64,000 nt of DNA from Trichostrongylus colubriformis. Taxonomy: Eukaryota; Nematoda; Chromadorea; Rhabditida; Trichostrongylidae. The stretch covers positions 34,037,282 to 34,101,281 of the forward strand of contig OZ022258.1 in assembly GCA_963978905.1 (NCBI GenBank), written 5' to 3'. Of the stretch, positions 35,901 to 42,400 are shown one piece after another (position 1 is the stretch's first letter; every line of letters begins with the position of its first letter). The translations under genes and the position numbers were made by a program. The notes under the pieces were generated by a model that was not told the DNA's origin, did not search any database, and worked only from the letters and a program-made list of their open reading frames with translations.

Positions 35901-37989
35901 CTAAACAATCCGGCAACAGTTACTGGTATTGCAGCGGTTAAAAATGAGGTAGTATTGAAGCGGTTTCATTCTAGACAGCTGGGAGTGCCTTGTTTCTACA
36001 GCCCCACTCGAGGAAAGGTTTCTGAGCTGTTGTGCGGCGGTCATGCGTTTTTTATTTCAATCCTCACAAGGGAAGGATGGTAATTCGAAGTGGCCGTTTG
36101 AAATGGGGTTTATACCAATGATAGGACTCGGGTGCCATTCACCAATCTGCATTCCATATCTGCTATGCGTCTCTGGGAGCAGAGTTACAATTTGCGAGGC
36201 ACTATGTCATCAGCACGGCCGTTGCAGCTACAAGCAACGGTCTCCGTGGCTCATAGGTAGTGTTCCGGATCTACAGGCCAGGGATCTTGGGTTTGCTCCC
36301 CGCCGGTACGGGTTTTCTTGCATTTTGTGTTTCATTGTCAGTAAGTGCTTTTCTCTCACTTCTGGACGTTTCCTTGTACTAGAACCTACCGCACCCATCA
36401 CTCTGCCGCTTTATTTATAACTACTAACATTACTCACAAAGGAAGGATGCGAAGTCGAAGAGATTCCCATACCACACGAATTAGGCGTTGTTGCGTAAAA
36501 AGATTATGATATTCGCGCACAGGGGGTCGAATTACCCCTCCGTGCAAATTTTTCAGCCAAATCCAGTTTTTGGTCCAACTTCGGAAAATTAGGGATGGCC
36601 AAGGGGTGAAGTGGTAGTTTTTGAATTTTCATCTACAAAAAACCCTGCAACCTGAACAAGATAGCCTACACATGCCTTTCACACTTGCCCATCGCACTAA
36701 ATGTACGAAACAAGCATCAAATAGGAGCATTTCGTGAACGAAGGTCAACGACTTCTCCTTTGTTCAATGTGCTGCCACCCAATAGCCCGTGAATTTTTCC
36801 GAAATTTGGTCAAATCCTCGAATTGGCTAAAAACTTGTCCCTTGGGGTATTTGACTCTCTGAACACAAAAATCGCCCTGGTTTTGCGCAAAAACGTCTGG
36901 CTCGCCTGCTATGGGCTTCCAAACCTACCATATAATAGTACTGCTTTTCCAAAAAGAATAACTCCGCTCAGAAAATCGTTCTACAAATTTTGAATACAGT
37001 ACGAGATCAGCGTCCGAAAATACGTCGGACCATATGTATCCCATTCTGAATGGCCACTTCGACCTGGGGTTCTTCCCTTGTGAGTTTCTTCTCTTTCAAC
37101 GCTTGTAACTCTGCTCCCAGAGACGCATAGCAGATACGGAATGCAGATTGGTGAATGGCATCCCGAGCCCTATCATTGGCATAAACCCCATTTCAAACGG
37201 CCACTTCGACTTACCATCCTTCCCTTGTCAGTTCTTCTTACCCCTCTGTGGCAACGTTTTACACCTTACAGTAGAAACACGATTCACGTTCTGTTTGTGA
37301 CTAACATTATGATGGCTGTGGATGCCCAGTACAACGAGTATATTCCTTGAAAATGACTGAGCTAATAACTATACAGTTTTGTGAAGCTCAAGCCTCTTCA
37401 CCCACTGTTAGAGCTAGAACATGTTGCCATAAGAGCGAAGTGGTTACCTATGTACTTGAGTCCGAACCAACGCAAGTTTGTGTAAACCAGGACTTCCGCA
37501 ATTTAGGGTGCTACATCGACGATTTTGGGAATCACGGTACTGACGCTGGTCGACTCCTACATTGTACAGATTTTCTTCAAGACTGTATTTCTCGTTATTT
37601 CGTTTTCAATGATACATGGTTTACTGTTTCTTCCAGTACTACTCATTTTGATCATCCCAGAGAACAGAGTAGGTTAACACTTCAAGCTTCCCAACCCTTG
37701 ATTTGTTTGTATCAATATCTATATTCAGAGAAGGGAACCAATCAAAGCTGATTATCATACGCCTAGAGCTCTTTTCACGTGCGACAGCCCCGAAATTCGT
37801 AAAGGAACATCATTCACCGATAGCCGTGCAAAGGACACCTCGGGTACAGAGTTGAACAGATCGGCGGATGAAACCTCCACAGTGGCAGAGCGGTTGAGTG
37901 AGCAGCCGTCTGATGAAGAAGTTGTAAAAGCCACTGTCGACCGACTGACGGGCAAGATTGTCACTCCTGACGACGCTTCGACACGATAA
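8884..37989 (+). CDS. Patched-related (PTR) family transmembrane protein, multi-exon gene
   Basis: Exons on the plus strand assemble into an RND-fold protein of the nematode PTR family (about 12 transmembrane helices). Members are thought to move lipids or sterols or to act in cuticle and membrane trafficking; their substrates are mostly unknown. Recognisable parts in order: first membrane helix (8,884), HWPLDEQRFWPGKSYDL (11,156), first extracellular domain, sterol-sensing domain with GIDDLFVMSAEW (20,072), second extracellular domain, and the C-terminal helices with MCIGFAVDLSAHIAYAYSQA (34,605). It ends in a polar cytoplasmic tail with a TAA at 37,987. Exon phases match at nearly every junction from 11,156 on, so the gene is probably functional. 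Unresolved: the start codon, the exon(s) between 8,961 and 11,156, one exon between 26,427 and 27,777, and one odd junction near 16,222-16,301. The introns hold most of the transposons in the window. Confidence 0.88.
9188..9415. mobile_element. MITE with 9-bp target duplication (GTGTGTACCC family), copy A
   Basis: It is flanked by perfect 9-bp direct repeats GGGTAATAG at 9,179-9,187 and 9,416-9,424. The TIRs read inward are GAGTGTGTACCCT and GGGTGTGTGCCCTAA. A 9-bp duplication points to Mutator-type transposition. It encodes nothing. Related copies are at 28.7 and 63.6 kb. Confidence 0.85.
9601..10042. repeat. Long inverted-repeat element
   Basis: GGAATCGTCCACGGGAAAAA at the left is mirrored by TTTTCCGTGGACGATTTC at the right. 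Subterminal blocks are also inverted (GGGCTGCATGCAAAGCTT against CTTTGCATGCAGCCCA), as is an inner GCCGCGGTTGG block. It looks like a nonautonomous element. A truncated left end recurs at 10,228-10,265 and a right-end fragment at 23,815-23,915. Confidence 0.7.
10685..10863. mobile_element. Short GC-rich MITE
   Basis: Inverted ends GGCCGCGGTCAT and ATGACCGCGGCT enclose a second inverted pair, GCAGGGCGTGGCTGCGT and ACGCAGCCACGCCCTGC. It is about 180 bp and noncoding. The inner block resembles the GCAGCCACGCTCTGCC segment of the tandem element at 15 kb, so the two may be related. Confidence 0.7.
11156..11240 (+). CDS. PTR exon: HWPLDE...WPGKSYDL motif
   Basis: CTATAG acceptor and GTCAGT donor, ending in phase 1. 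It reads VLSQHWPLDEQRFWPGKSYD and then LKGFVDIIG, a well-conserved PTR segment before the first extracellular domain. Confidence 0.85.
11273..11430 (+). CDS. PTR exon: first extracellular domain, part 1
   Basis: TTTTTCAG acceptor, GTGAGC donor, and a 32-nt intron upstream (11,241-11,272), which is unusually short. It reads DDVLLSVAGREHPQYGRPNI and then LKYLDEVARINQYIIHNITV. Incoming phase 1 matches; it ends in phase 0. Confidence 0.85.
12503..13205. mobile_element. Palindromic (foldback) mariner derivative
   Basis: TA-flanked termini are TTAGGTGTATGCAGAATAAA and its inverse, and inverted homology continues for about 350 bp. Both arms are copies of a mariner transposase 3' end. The left arm, on the minus strand, includes QNNAKPH and SLTDYHFF (12,713-12,895). 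The right arm, on the plus strand, reads down to the C-terminus. The left arm extends further into the gene, leaving an unpaired loop near 12,825-12,875. The second catalytic Asp position is Asn. Confidence 0.88.
13466..13606 (+). CDS. PTR exon: first extracellular domain, Cys-rich part
   Basis: Acceptor TTACAGTTCAG, donor GTATGT, 47 whole codons. It reads AAYTDLCMSFDWACYHNDHL and continues to FASDIINSE. The YxDLC motif is typical after the (K/H)Y(E/S) end of the preceding exon. Confidence 0.85.
13971..14459. mobile_element. Palindromic element with TTAAAGGCAC ends
   Basis: Two arms of about 165 bp (13,971-14,135 and 14,290-14,459) are inverted copies around a spacer of about 155 bp. The ends are TTAAAGGCAC and GTGCCTTTAA. 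If TTAA is the target duplication, it belongs with the palindromic TTAA (piggyBac-like) nematode elements; that assignment is inference. It is noncoding and lies in a PTR intron. Confidence 0.75.
14750..14893. mobile_element. Small CAGTCCA MITE, copy A
   Basis: TA-flanked, 144 bp, ends CAGTCCATTTACCACGGCCT and CGTGGGAAGTGGACTG. The CAGT start and TA target indicate Tc1-type mobilisation. A second copy is at 29,532-29,653. Both are in PTR introns. Confidence 0.82.
14996..15837. mobile_element. Tandem triplicate of a 277-bp MITE inside one target duplication
   Basis: Three near-identical units (14,996-15,272, 15,279-15,555, 15,562-15,837) each have about 30-bp inverted ends starting GGGTGGGGGGAAATCCGCC. 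The whole array is flanked by perfect 9-bp repeats CCCTTCACT (14,987-14,995 and 15,838-15,846). Units are separated by CCCTTC, the first six bases of that repeat. The 9-bp duplication suggests Mutator-type origin. It lies in the PTR intron 13,607-16,075. The long open frames across it are by-products of a GC-rich repeat. Confidence 0.9.
16076..16222 (+). CDS. PTR exon: ITYPIG...GALVG segment
   Basis: Acceptor TTACAG, obvious donor GTTTGT. It reads VNITYPIGWRGSEPIYFGAL and then LRLTYNVREEK, the standard PTR motif with (L/I)TYP(I/V)G. The phase at its 3' end does not fit the next exon unless a weaker donor at 16,234 is used (see findings). Confidence 0.85.
16301..16374 (+). CDS. PTR exon: pre-helix segment
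   Basis: Acceptor TGACAG, donor GTGACA. It reads TSAYFWNVLVEAENQEALLF and then FNAS, ending in phase 1. It joins cleanly to the CT start of the next exon and yields NASTLLEFG. The 5' phase needs an upstream phase-2 exon. Confidence 0.7.
16572..17606. mobile_element. 1.0-kb long-TIR element, copy A
   Basis: The left end (GGTCGAAGTGGCCATTCGGA, about 16,590) is mirrored near 17,565-17,590, and inverted similarity runs for about 130 bp through GGTCCGACGTA and GAGATCAGCGTC. The interior shares long direct similarity with the element at 36,065-37,229. No transposase is visible. The left part contains tRNA-promoter-like boxes (listed separately). It lies in the PTR intron between 16,374 and 17,890. 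Confidence 0.75.
16760..16830 (+). promoter_or_regulatory. tRNA-like A/B-box sequence (possible SINE module)
   Basis: TGGCTCACTGG at 16,767 resembles a pol III A box, and GCGTTTGCTCCCC about 42 nt downstream resembles a degenerate B box. The same pair is kept at 36,247-36,301. This may be a tRNA-derived SINE head inside a TIR element. The match is approximate. Confidence 0.35.
17890..17976 (+). CDS. PTR exon: before sterol-sensing domain
   Basis: Acceptor GGTTCTAG, donor GTAGGC. It reads LLEFGLTHNESLPEGLQDVA and then NTLTPKF. It enters and ends in phase 1. Confidence 0.8.
18043..18159 (+). CDS. PTR exon: first helix of sterol-sensing domain
   Basis: It follows a 66-nt intron (17,977-18,042) that carries no in-frame stop, so retention would go unnoticed in a simple frame scan. 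It reads ATCTILFTFCFLVSVVLI and then IDWVRSKPIVACAG. Donor GTAAAG. Confidence 0.85.
19240..19500. repeat. Inverted-repeat MITE
   Basis: GAGGCTACGTTCATATTTTG at the left is mirrored by the right end (AGTATGAACGCGGCCT), with inner ATAGATAATACGAAG-type and CTGTAGTGTG blocks. A diverged relative lies at 56,255-56,580. A lone similar end (GAGGCTGCGTTCATAC) is at 60,631. Confidence 0.6.
19537..19641 (+). CDS. PTR exon: sterol-sensing domain helix
   Basis: Acceptor TTCTCAG, donor GTGAGT. It reads PLLAVITSFGLLLWCGELYN and then AIVNVSPFLVLC, a hydrophobic SSD segment. Both phases agree with the neighbouring exons. A different frame is open over the same bases and is not the coding one. Confidence 0.9.
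20072..20208 (+). CDS. PTR exon: GIDDLF core of sterol-sensing domain
   Basis: Acceptor GAATTAG, donor GTGAGC. It reads IGIDDLFVMSAEWHRTNPDH and continues to EAAVAITITSVTDM. The GIDD motif and the SITxTS(V/L)TD helix are hallmarks of the PTR/Patched sterol-sensing domain. Confidence 0.95.
20449..20544 (+). CDS. PTR exon: MTFGIG helix
   Basis: Acceptor TTTTTCAG. It reads MTFGIGIFTTLPGVRMFCLY and then TCVQVTFTYIYQ. The 3' boundary uses a GC donor (CAG/GCAAAT). Reading across to the next exon gives YIYQLTFFSP, as expected for the family. Confidence 0.88.
20614..20713 (+). CDS. PTR exon: LTFFSPVLAYAAE segment
   Basis: Acceptor TTTCTTAG, donor GTAATT, 33 codons plus one base. It reads LTFFSPVLAYAAEMENNGTH and then SLLFRKALKPDSS. 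This acceptor, rather than the CGCCAG 20 bp downstream, keeps the frame. Confidence 0.88.
20821..20994. repeat. Hairpin between direct repeats
   Basis: A stem of about 27 bp (20,874-20,900 against 20,929-20,955, one mismatch) is flanked by direct repeats GGTTATTTGGGGTGCTGAT at 20,821 and 20,975. It may be a small foldback insertion. It lies in the PTR intron after 20,713. Confidence 0.7.
22986..23071 (+). CDS. PTR exon: charged intracellular loop
   Basis: Acceptor AGTATTCAG, donor GTATGG. The split GAT codon joins the previous exon. It reads DTPKENKGWKSKLNVALRRL and then ETKLEHHEK. This is a charged loop before the second RND half. Confidence 0.78.
24267..24356 (+). CDS. PTR exon: loop before helix 7
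   Basis: Acceptor ATTTTCAG, donor GTTTGT, 30 codons. It reads KPEEVPHEETFVNKLFREII and then GPFLLERSTQ. The F..L(F/Y)..I.GPFL pattern is typical of PTR proteins. Confidence 0.85.
24436..24589 (+). CDS. PTR exon: helix 7 and start of second extracellular domain
   Basis: Acceptor TTTCTAG, donor GTGAGG, ending in phase 1. It reads VLIYVVYLTLAIFGCLNIKE and then GLDPRFLVRESFYLSDFYK. It matches the conserved (V/I)YLxxAIxGC..(L/I)xEGL(D/E)P segment. Confidence 0.92.
25217..25300 (+). CDS. PTR exon: QVVVNRPPDL segment
   Basis: Acceptor ACTTTAG, donor GTAAGA, 84 bp with phase 1 on both sides. It reads LQMQVVVNRPPDLFNETERA and then RFAKMMD. The QV(V/I)VNxPPDL motif is diagnostic for the second extracellular domain of PTR proteins. 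Confidence 0.9.
25394..26292. mobile_element. Deleted mariner in PTR intron
   Basis: TA-flanked TIRs TTAGGTTGTAAGGAAAGTTT and inverse AACTTTCCTTACAACCTAA; 899 bp. Only faint transposase traces remain (minus strand near 25,640-25,700, SSDLAL-like). It ends 20 bp before the acceptor-defined start of the PTR exon at 26,313. Confidence 0.82.
26313..26427 (+). CDS. PTR exon: second extracellular domain
   Basis: Acceptor GTTTTGCAG, only 20 bp downstream of a mariner terminus. It reads DFENTEYTMNHNATMIWLEA and then YEMHLERQKIELNIQKPT. The donor (GTCAGA) is inferred and leaves phase 2. The following exon is not resolved. Confidence 0.82.
27127..27239 (+). CDS. Possible missing PTR exon (weak)
   Basis: An open stretch reads RWTTHSDYIKALPPERREGI between a possible acceptor (ATACAAG) and a possible donor (GTAGAT). 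A PTR exon is needed between 26,427 and 27,777, and this is the best-looking candidate. Its phases do not fit either neighbour, so it may be wrong. Confidence 0.22.
27777..27938 (+). CDS. PTR exon: AFRFQLGLRN...FHEYYPFADQ
   Basis: Acceptor TATTTCAG, donor GTTGGC, 54 codons. It reads AFRFQLGLRNYQTPTDHTNS and ends TTFHEYYPFADQ, a very conserved PTR block just before the last helix bundle. Confidence 0.93.
28651..28944. mobile_element. GTGTGTACCC MITE, copy B
   Basis: Ends GGGTGTGTATCCTTATGTCA and TGACATAAGGGTACACATCC, flanked by 9-bp repeats CCAGTCAGG (28,642-28,650 and 28,945-28,953). It lies in the PTR intron between 27,938 and 29,070. Confidence 0.8.
29070..29205 (+). CDS. PTR exon: C-terminal helix
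   Basis: Acceptor GATTTTAG, donor GTCAGC. It reads YLELKPSLVQNFTFGLLAMF and then IPDARAALAVVICIASINT, a transmembrane helix pair. It ends in phase 1. Confidence 0.9.
29278..29336 (+). CDS. PTR exon: GVMGFMTFWGVNLDSVSMIT
   Basis: Acceptor GTTTTCAG, donor GTAAGT. It encodes the conserved helix ending WGVNLDSVSMIT. The intron upstream is 72 nt. The intron downstream is 5.3 kb and filled with transposons. Confidence 0.92.
29532..29653. mobile_element. Small CAGTCCA MITE, copy B
   Basis: TA-flanked 122-bp element with ends CAGTCCATTTCCCGACGGCT and AGCCTTCGGGAACTGGACTG; same family as 14,750-14,893. It lies in the PTR intron 29,337-34,604. Confidence 0.82.
29839..31387. mobile_element. Palindromic (foldback) Tc1-like element
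   Basis: TA-flanked ends CAGTCCGTACCAAAAGTATG and its inverse. Two arms of roughly 650 bp are near-perfect inverted copies around a non-palindromic core of about 240 bp (30,500-30,740). Read from the centre outward, each arm encodes the 3' part of a Tc1-type transposase. The frame reads AWDSIDEASM and LVQSTPNKLFKL, preceded by a degenerate SPDLNPIEN-like motif with WGAVV. Both ends therefore derive from the same transposase 3' end. Confidence 0.88.
31730..32290 (+). repeat. Diverged coding relic, copy B
   Basis: An open plus-strand segment (about 32,082-32,268) reads LSKAVNDGEKIYNFVQLVTH and ends QNQLKFD before a stop. It matches the broken sequence at 3,930-4,400 block by block. The family is not recognised. 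It lies within the large PTR intron, so it is probably a retro- or transposon-derived relic. Confidence 0.4.
32949..34232 (-). mobile_element. Complete mariner with intact transposase frame
   Basis: TA-flanked 1,284-bp element with perfect 23-bp TIRs beginning TTAGGTTGTTGCAAAATTAA. The transposase gene runs on the minus strand, antisense to the PTR intron that hosts it. TIR identity and the open frame show it is the youngest mariner in the window. Confidence 0.95.
33026..34045 (-). CDS. Mariner transposase, 339 aa, second catalytic Asp replaced by Asn
   Basis: This is a cut-and-paste transposase of normal mariner length. An N-terminal helix-turn-helix region covers about residues 1-110, followed by the WVPHN linker (114-118, WVPHEL motif). 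The catalytic DDE/D core follows: D151 in VDEKWVLY, then position 243 in LLQNNARPH, then D278 in YSPDLSPTDYHFF. Position 243 is normally Asp (LxxDNARPH) and here is Asn, encoded by AAC at 33,317-33,319. Spacing to D278 is the usual 34 residues. The C-terminal WQKCVDSDGFYFD resembles the cecropia/Hsmar1 type, to which the hookworm element bandit is known to belong. The frame is intact, but loss of a metal-binding Asp predicts no catalysis. Confidence 0.95.
   Translation of the reverse strand: MNRRDYRVIMLYDFKLEYSAAEAARDLSSVFGTNFPRERTVELWFKKFASGDFDLEEKSGRGRRSSLNDQDLRRAVEANPETNTRTLAEDLGVHYSTVARHLLTIGKVKKMSKWVPHNLIDEQRLARFDTCSNLLVRHKNEPFVNRIITVDEKWVLYDNRKRGLVWVDKDAPPKTFPKPDLHPKKVMITVWWCCKGVIHYSFLQPDQPVTAESYCCDLEQMYRKLQKLWPAVVNRGGPILLQNNARPHTSQITRQKLTHLGIEVLRHPAYSPDLSPTDYHFFRALNSHLRQKQFTNLNDVECAFLDFVDSRDSIFYSEGLDLLPFRWQKCVDSDGFYFD
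34605..34733 (+). CDS. PTR exon: GFAVDLSAHIAYAY helix
   Basis: Acceptor TTCAG, donor GTTAGT, 43 codons. It reads MCIGFAVDLSAHIAYAYSQA and then ALETLGWPVFL. The G(F/Y)xVD(F/L)SAHI.Y motif holds the conserved Asp of the second RND half. Confidence 0.95.
36065..37229. mobile_element. 1.16-kb long-TIR element, copy B (composite)
   Basis: The left end (ACAAGGGAAGGATGGTAATT) is mirrored at 37,205-37,229, with about 130 bp of inverted similarity through AGACGCATAGCAGATA. A second right end (CCATTCTGAATGGCCACTTC, 37,045-37,085) like that of copy A lies just inside, so the element looks nested. The interior matches 16,740-17,560. tRNA-like boxes recur at 36,247 and 36,289. It lies in the PTR intron 34,734-37,506. 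Confidence 0.75.
37507..37668 (+). CDS. PTR exon: last two helices
   Basis: Acceptor CAATTTAG, donor GTAGGT, 54 codons. It reads GATSTILGITVLTLVDSYIV and then FLVISFSMIHGLLFLPVLLI. It is the penultimate exon, followed by a 60-nt intron. Confidence 0.93.
37729..37989 (+). CDS. PTR terminal exon: cytoplasmic tail and stop
   Basis: Acceptor ATATTCAG; the frame stays open for 86 codons to TAA at 37,987. It starts RREPIKADYHTP and is rich in Ser, Thr, Glu and Asp, with no membrane helix, as expected for a PTR tail. I see no AATAAA before the mariner that begins at 38,148. Confidence 0.85.
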   Translation, partial: RREPIKADYHTPRALFTCDSPEIRKGTSFTDSRAKDTSGTELNRSADETSTVAERLSEQPSDEEVVKATVDRLTGKIVTPDDASTR

Positions 37990-38147
37990 TATTTTGGCAT
38001 GTATATCTGAGATTGTTTCATATTTATACGCATCCTCTATTCGGTCAGTGCTTTACGCTGATGTCTTAGTCTTTCACTGAGTGGACCATAAATATTTGCA
38101 TTGCTCTTCTCGCCTACCATTGCCATCTCTACTCAGATATGTATGTA

Positions 38148-39419
38148 TTAGGTTGTCCCAAAAGTCTTGTAGGATTTTTCCAAAAAAAAAATCAATAACT
38201 CTTGTTTACCTCGAGGCAGGTCTAGGCGGTTCAGGAATTTGGTAGAACGCTCCCTCAGCTTTCTATTAAAATATATATTGACCCACCAGATTCCGTGGAG
38301 AGAGCTACAGTGCTCGTAGTCAATACCCACTCAACACGCGGTGTCATCTACTATGAGTGGTCTCGCGGCACCAAAGCGACTGAAGCTTGCTACTTCATCA
38401 ACGCTGCATTGGGCAAGGGATGTTTGAGCTACGAGACTGTGCGCCGCTGACTCATCAGCTTCAGCAACGGCGAGATTGACATGGAGGACTAGCCACGCAC
38501 GGGACGCCCACACGCATTCGACGACGAGACGCTGCTCTCCGCCGTTCGCGCCGATCCTGAAACCACCATGCGCGAGCTGGAGGAGAGGTAGACAAGCACC
38601 CATAACCGTAAATCGTCGTTTCCACGAGCCCGGTTATCGGAAGATGCTGTCGCAATGGACCTCTTGCCCTGACGGATGCTCACGATAGTGCCCGTGTGAG
38701 CATCTGTCAATCGCTTCTGCTCCGCCCGCATCGCAACGACTTTCTCGTCTATCTGGCTACGGGCGATGAAATCTGGGACATGTACGATACCAATGCATCC
38801 CGCGCCTTTTGGCTGCTACGTGACGTTAGCCGCCAACGCAGCCCATGTCCGACCTCCATCCGAAGAAGATTCTACTCTGCTACTCCTGGACGCGGAAGGA
38901 ATGCCTTTTTAAGAGTGTTGGTACAAGTCACCTGGTGGGTGCATACGGCAGCGGCGAGACAGTCACCGCTGCCGTATGCACCCACCAGCTCCAGCACTTC
39001 GCCGTCGCTGTTCGAGAAAAGCCCCAGAAAAGGTCCGCGGTTACCCTACTTCATGACAACGCCAGCTCCCAAACCGCGAAGAGTACCCAGGCCAAGCTAC
39101 AGGAGCTCGGCTGGGACGTGATGCCCCACCCGTCATACTCTCCATACATTGCCCCTTCTGACTATCTTCTTACCCATCCTCTTGAATCCTTCCTGGCCAA
39201 GAAAAAATTCGTTGATATGACATGCTTGCAAAGGCGATCGCTGACTTCTTCGACTCTCAGAACCCAGAATTCTGGGAGGAGGGAATCAACGATTTACCTA
39301 TGAGGTGGCAGACTGTTGTCGATAACAATGGTGAATACACTGTTGCCTAATTGTTGTTTGTTGGAAGAAAAAATAAGTGATGATCGAAAAAATCATACAA
39401 GACTTTTGGGACAACCTAA
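38148..39419 (+). mobile_element. Degenerate full-length mariner, family 1 copy B
   Basis: TA-flanked ends TTAGGTTGTCCCAAAAGTCT and inverse AAGACTTTTGGGACAACCTAA. Plus-strand transposase is broken by stops and frameshifts. LLHDNA (second Asp) and IAPSDY (third Asp) remain in 38,845-39,303. It is similar to 995-2,230 but carries a local inverted duplication near 38,935-38,990 (GTGCATACGGCAGCGG against CCGCTGCCGTATGCAC). It starts 158 bp after the PTR stop codon. Confidence 0.9.
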
Positions 39420-42400
39420 TACATATGTCGATAGAGGTGGCGGCGCTCATGTACACACAAAAAGGCGTTTAAATTCACAGTGAAGACTGAGTAGTAGACC
39501 TCTGAGTCATCATACAGATCGCGCCTCGTCCCGTGCCACATTGGTCCCGTCAAGGGTTTTTCGTCCTCCTTTTTCTCTTTTTCTGTCATCCATCGAGATT
39601 ATATTTCGCTTTGATTTTTACTGCGATCCGGACTACCTTTTCAAACCGTGTTGTGGGGGTTCAGTTGACACTATTTCACCAAATATTCTTAAGCTGAGAG
39701 AAGGAATCCGGTCAGTAATGAGTTCCCATCCCCACTTACTACCTCATCACATTTCACCACTCTTTCAGCGGACTAGTAAACAATTTCTTGCTTTAATTCG
39801 AAGAAATTGTCAAAAATCAACAAGTTGTGGCGGCTAAAACAAATTTGGAGGAACACTGACACGGCCTCTCGATCAACCAATTAGTGAAACTTGCAGAAGA
39901 GGTCGGGGTACGAAGCGCATGATTGGTTTTTCCGAAGCGGACTGTAGCCGTTTGGTCACTTTTTGTCACATAGACCTACCTATCACCAGCCTGAAAATCA
40001 GTCCCATTCCAGGGAACCCTTTGTAGGCAAATGAATGACTTTGGATGTTATATAGAATTTTGCACAATCATGTGACATTATAGGAAACATTTCTTTCGGA
40101 AAAAAAATTTTTTTTTGAAAAAAGGACATTACTCATGGAATGACCCAATGGATCGCGGTGGGGGTCGATCGATCGGATTTTCGAGTGGCGAGTGCGGTTT
40201 ATTTGTAGTTTTATCCGTTGAAACAGCAGCGGCCACAGCATACTATGAGGACTTCCAAAGCGACGACCCTGCAATCTTTGAGGGTCCCTCACGATACCAA
40301 CCCACGAGCGGACTTCCAACCTACTGCAGCAAGTGGTGCTGACGGCGCTACGAAGCGAAAACTCGGCCAATCGACCTCCCACCTAACGGATCGCGGTGGA
40401 CTTCTAATTTTATTGCATTAAAAGTAGGTCATAGTAAGTGACTATTAATGACCTAAACGTGAGGAGAAGATGAGTTGAGGTCCGATGAGTTTTTGAAAGT
40501 CATGAAAGAGCTCTGGGCACAGTGGACGGAGCGCACCCCTGATGGGCGGTCCGTAAAAAAAATCCAGAGGTCGGTTCCAACGCGGCACAGATCTAGGAAG
40601 TAATCGATGGAAATGACCAATGTTTATGCTCTCTTTAACAAGCTTGAAATAGACGAAAACTCGCCCGCAGTGAGAGTGTTGTAAGTCGGATGACACTCAC
40701 TGCAAAAAATGTAAGTTATCTCTATAATGTTCCGGAAACTGGAAGAAAAAGGTAGGTAGGTGGTCAGTAGTGGCTAGAGCTATGAAAGGACGAGACGTTC
40801 GAACGATGGGCTGAGCTCTACAGTAATGGGCGCGGCTTGGGCATGACATGAAAAACAACCCGTGGAGATAGAATTAATTTCAAAATGGTTAGGGCATGGG
40901 AGAGGAAGTAAGGTTCCCACAGCCAGCCCTGAGCCATGATAAGCTACCCATCATGGGCGAAGCGTGCACTGAAATACTTTGTCCTCAAGAAAAAAAAGCG
41001 ATTTCGATTGACCTACTGGCGTCTATGGTGTTTCGCGCACAGTATCGTTCGCCACCCAAGTGGTATATGAAACGTTTCGTCCGTCTGTCCCTTTGCCCGT
41101 CATAAAATACCATAAAAACAGGAAGAGAGTGCACTGGAATATTTATTATCAGACCGTTTCTCAGACCGAAAGTTGTTAATTGGGTTCCAATATAACGCAA
41201 ACGCGGGATAATGTGATGATGTAATGGGTAATGAGCAGATTATTGAAAAAAAAGCAATCCCGATCAACCCATGGACGCCCATGATGTTACGCGCGCAGTA
41301 GTGTGCGCTAGCCTAACTGGTATATTTATATCTAAGGACATTGATGAACAACTTTCTTAAAAAAAAAGCTGCATCAACGTCATTTGTATACGTTCACAAG
41401 CAGTATAAGGGTTCCATGCTGCAGTCTGGGATCGGGGACGCGTCAGCACGGCCCAGCTAACGACAAGTCGTCGCGCGTGCAAGAGTCTTGTTGGTCTCGT
41501 TGCGAATGGGCCAAGCACTATGGAGAGCGCGGTATAAGTAAGTTAGATAGTCCTGACGCACTCCCACTATTAAGCTCTCTTTTTAAATATGATGCCTCAT
41601 TCGCGTACATTCATGGCCATTCATCATCTTATAATTTTTATGTACACCTGGAAAAGAGGGAAAATCAATGACGTCCTTCAAATAAGATTCACCATCAAAT
41701 GCAAACGTTGATAAGGACCGATCGGAAGTGTCCTTGAGCTTCATCATGACCAAATACTCGTTGTCACTTACTTGAAATACTTGCGAAATTTGTCGAATTT
41801 CCTAAAATTCATGCAATCGTTTCCTGACCTTTACAGCACACTTTTTTGCGTATTTCTTAACGGCCCAACATACACGCTCAGCCCACTGTCTTCACATGGC
41901 AGAGTGCGTAACGATTATGCTTGCGAAATTTTGAGGTATCAAGGTCGAAGCAAAACGTGCAAAGCTAGGATTTCACTCCTTCTGCAAACTCCATAGTGAG
42001 GGGTAGTATTAATTTGTTAGCCTTACTTAGTCATCTTCAGGGAGAAGGTGTCGGCAGTAGGAGAAGCTGGCGGAGTTGGCTGATCGGTTTCATCATTCTT
42101 CTTTTTTGTTGTACCAACAATTGCTTGTCGATAATCATCCTTCAATGGAATACAGTACTAATAATAAAGCTAATCAAGTAGGATATTAAAGCGCACTCAT
42201 TTTCACGGTTCTTAAGTAGTATTGTAAAAAGTCTGTCGTACTGATCACCAATATTTCAATACTATTTTTTCTAGCTTTACCTGACATTATGCAGAAAGGC
42301 CGTACAAAGGCGAACTCCGTCTATCTAAAAGCTTTAAATGTTGATGAAGCTTACATCTTCTTCCTCCAATTCGTCCTGTTTCATAAACGGATATCTTAAA

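Noticed and set aside
36043..36420. 125-codon open frame
   Set aside because: It lies inside a TIR element and translates the tRNA-like box region. The sister copy at 16,692-16,946 has a different length, as expected for noncoding sequence.
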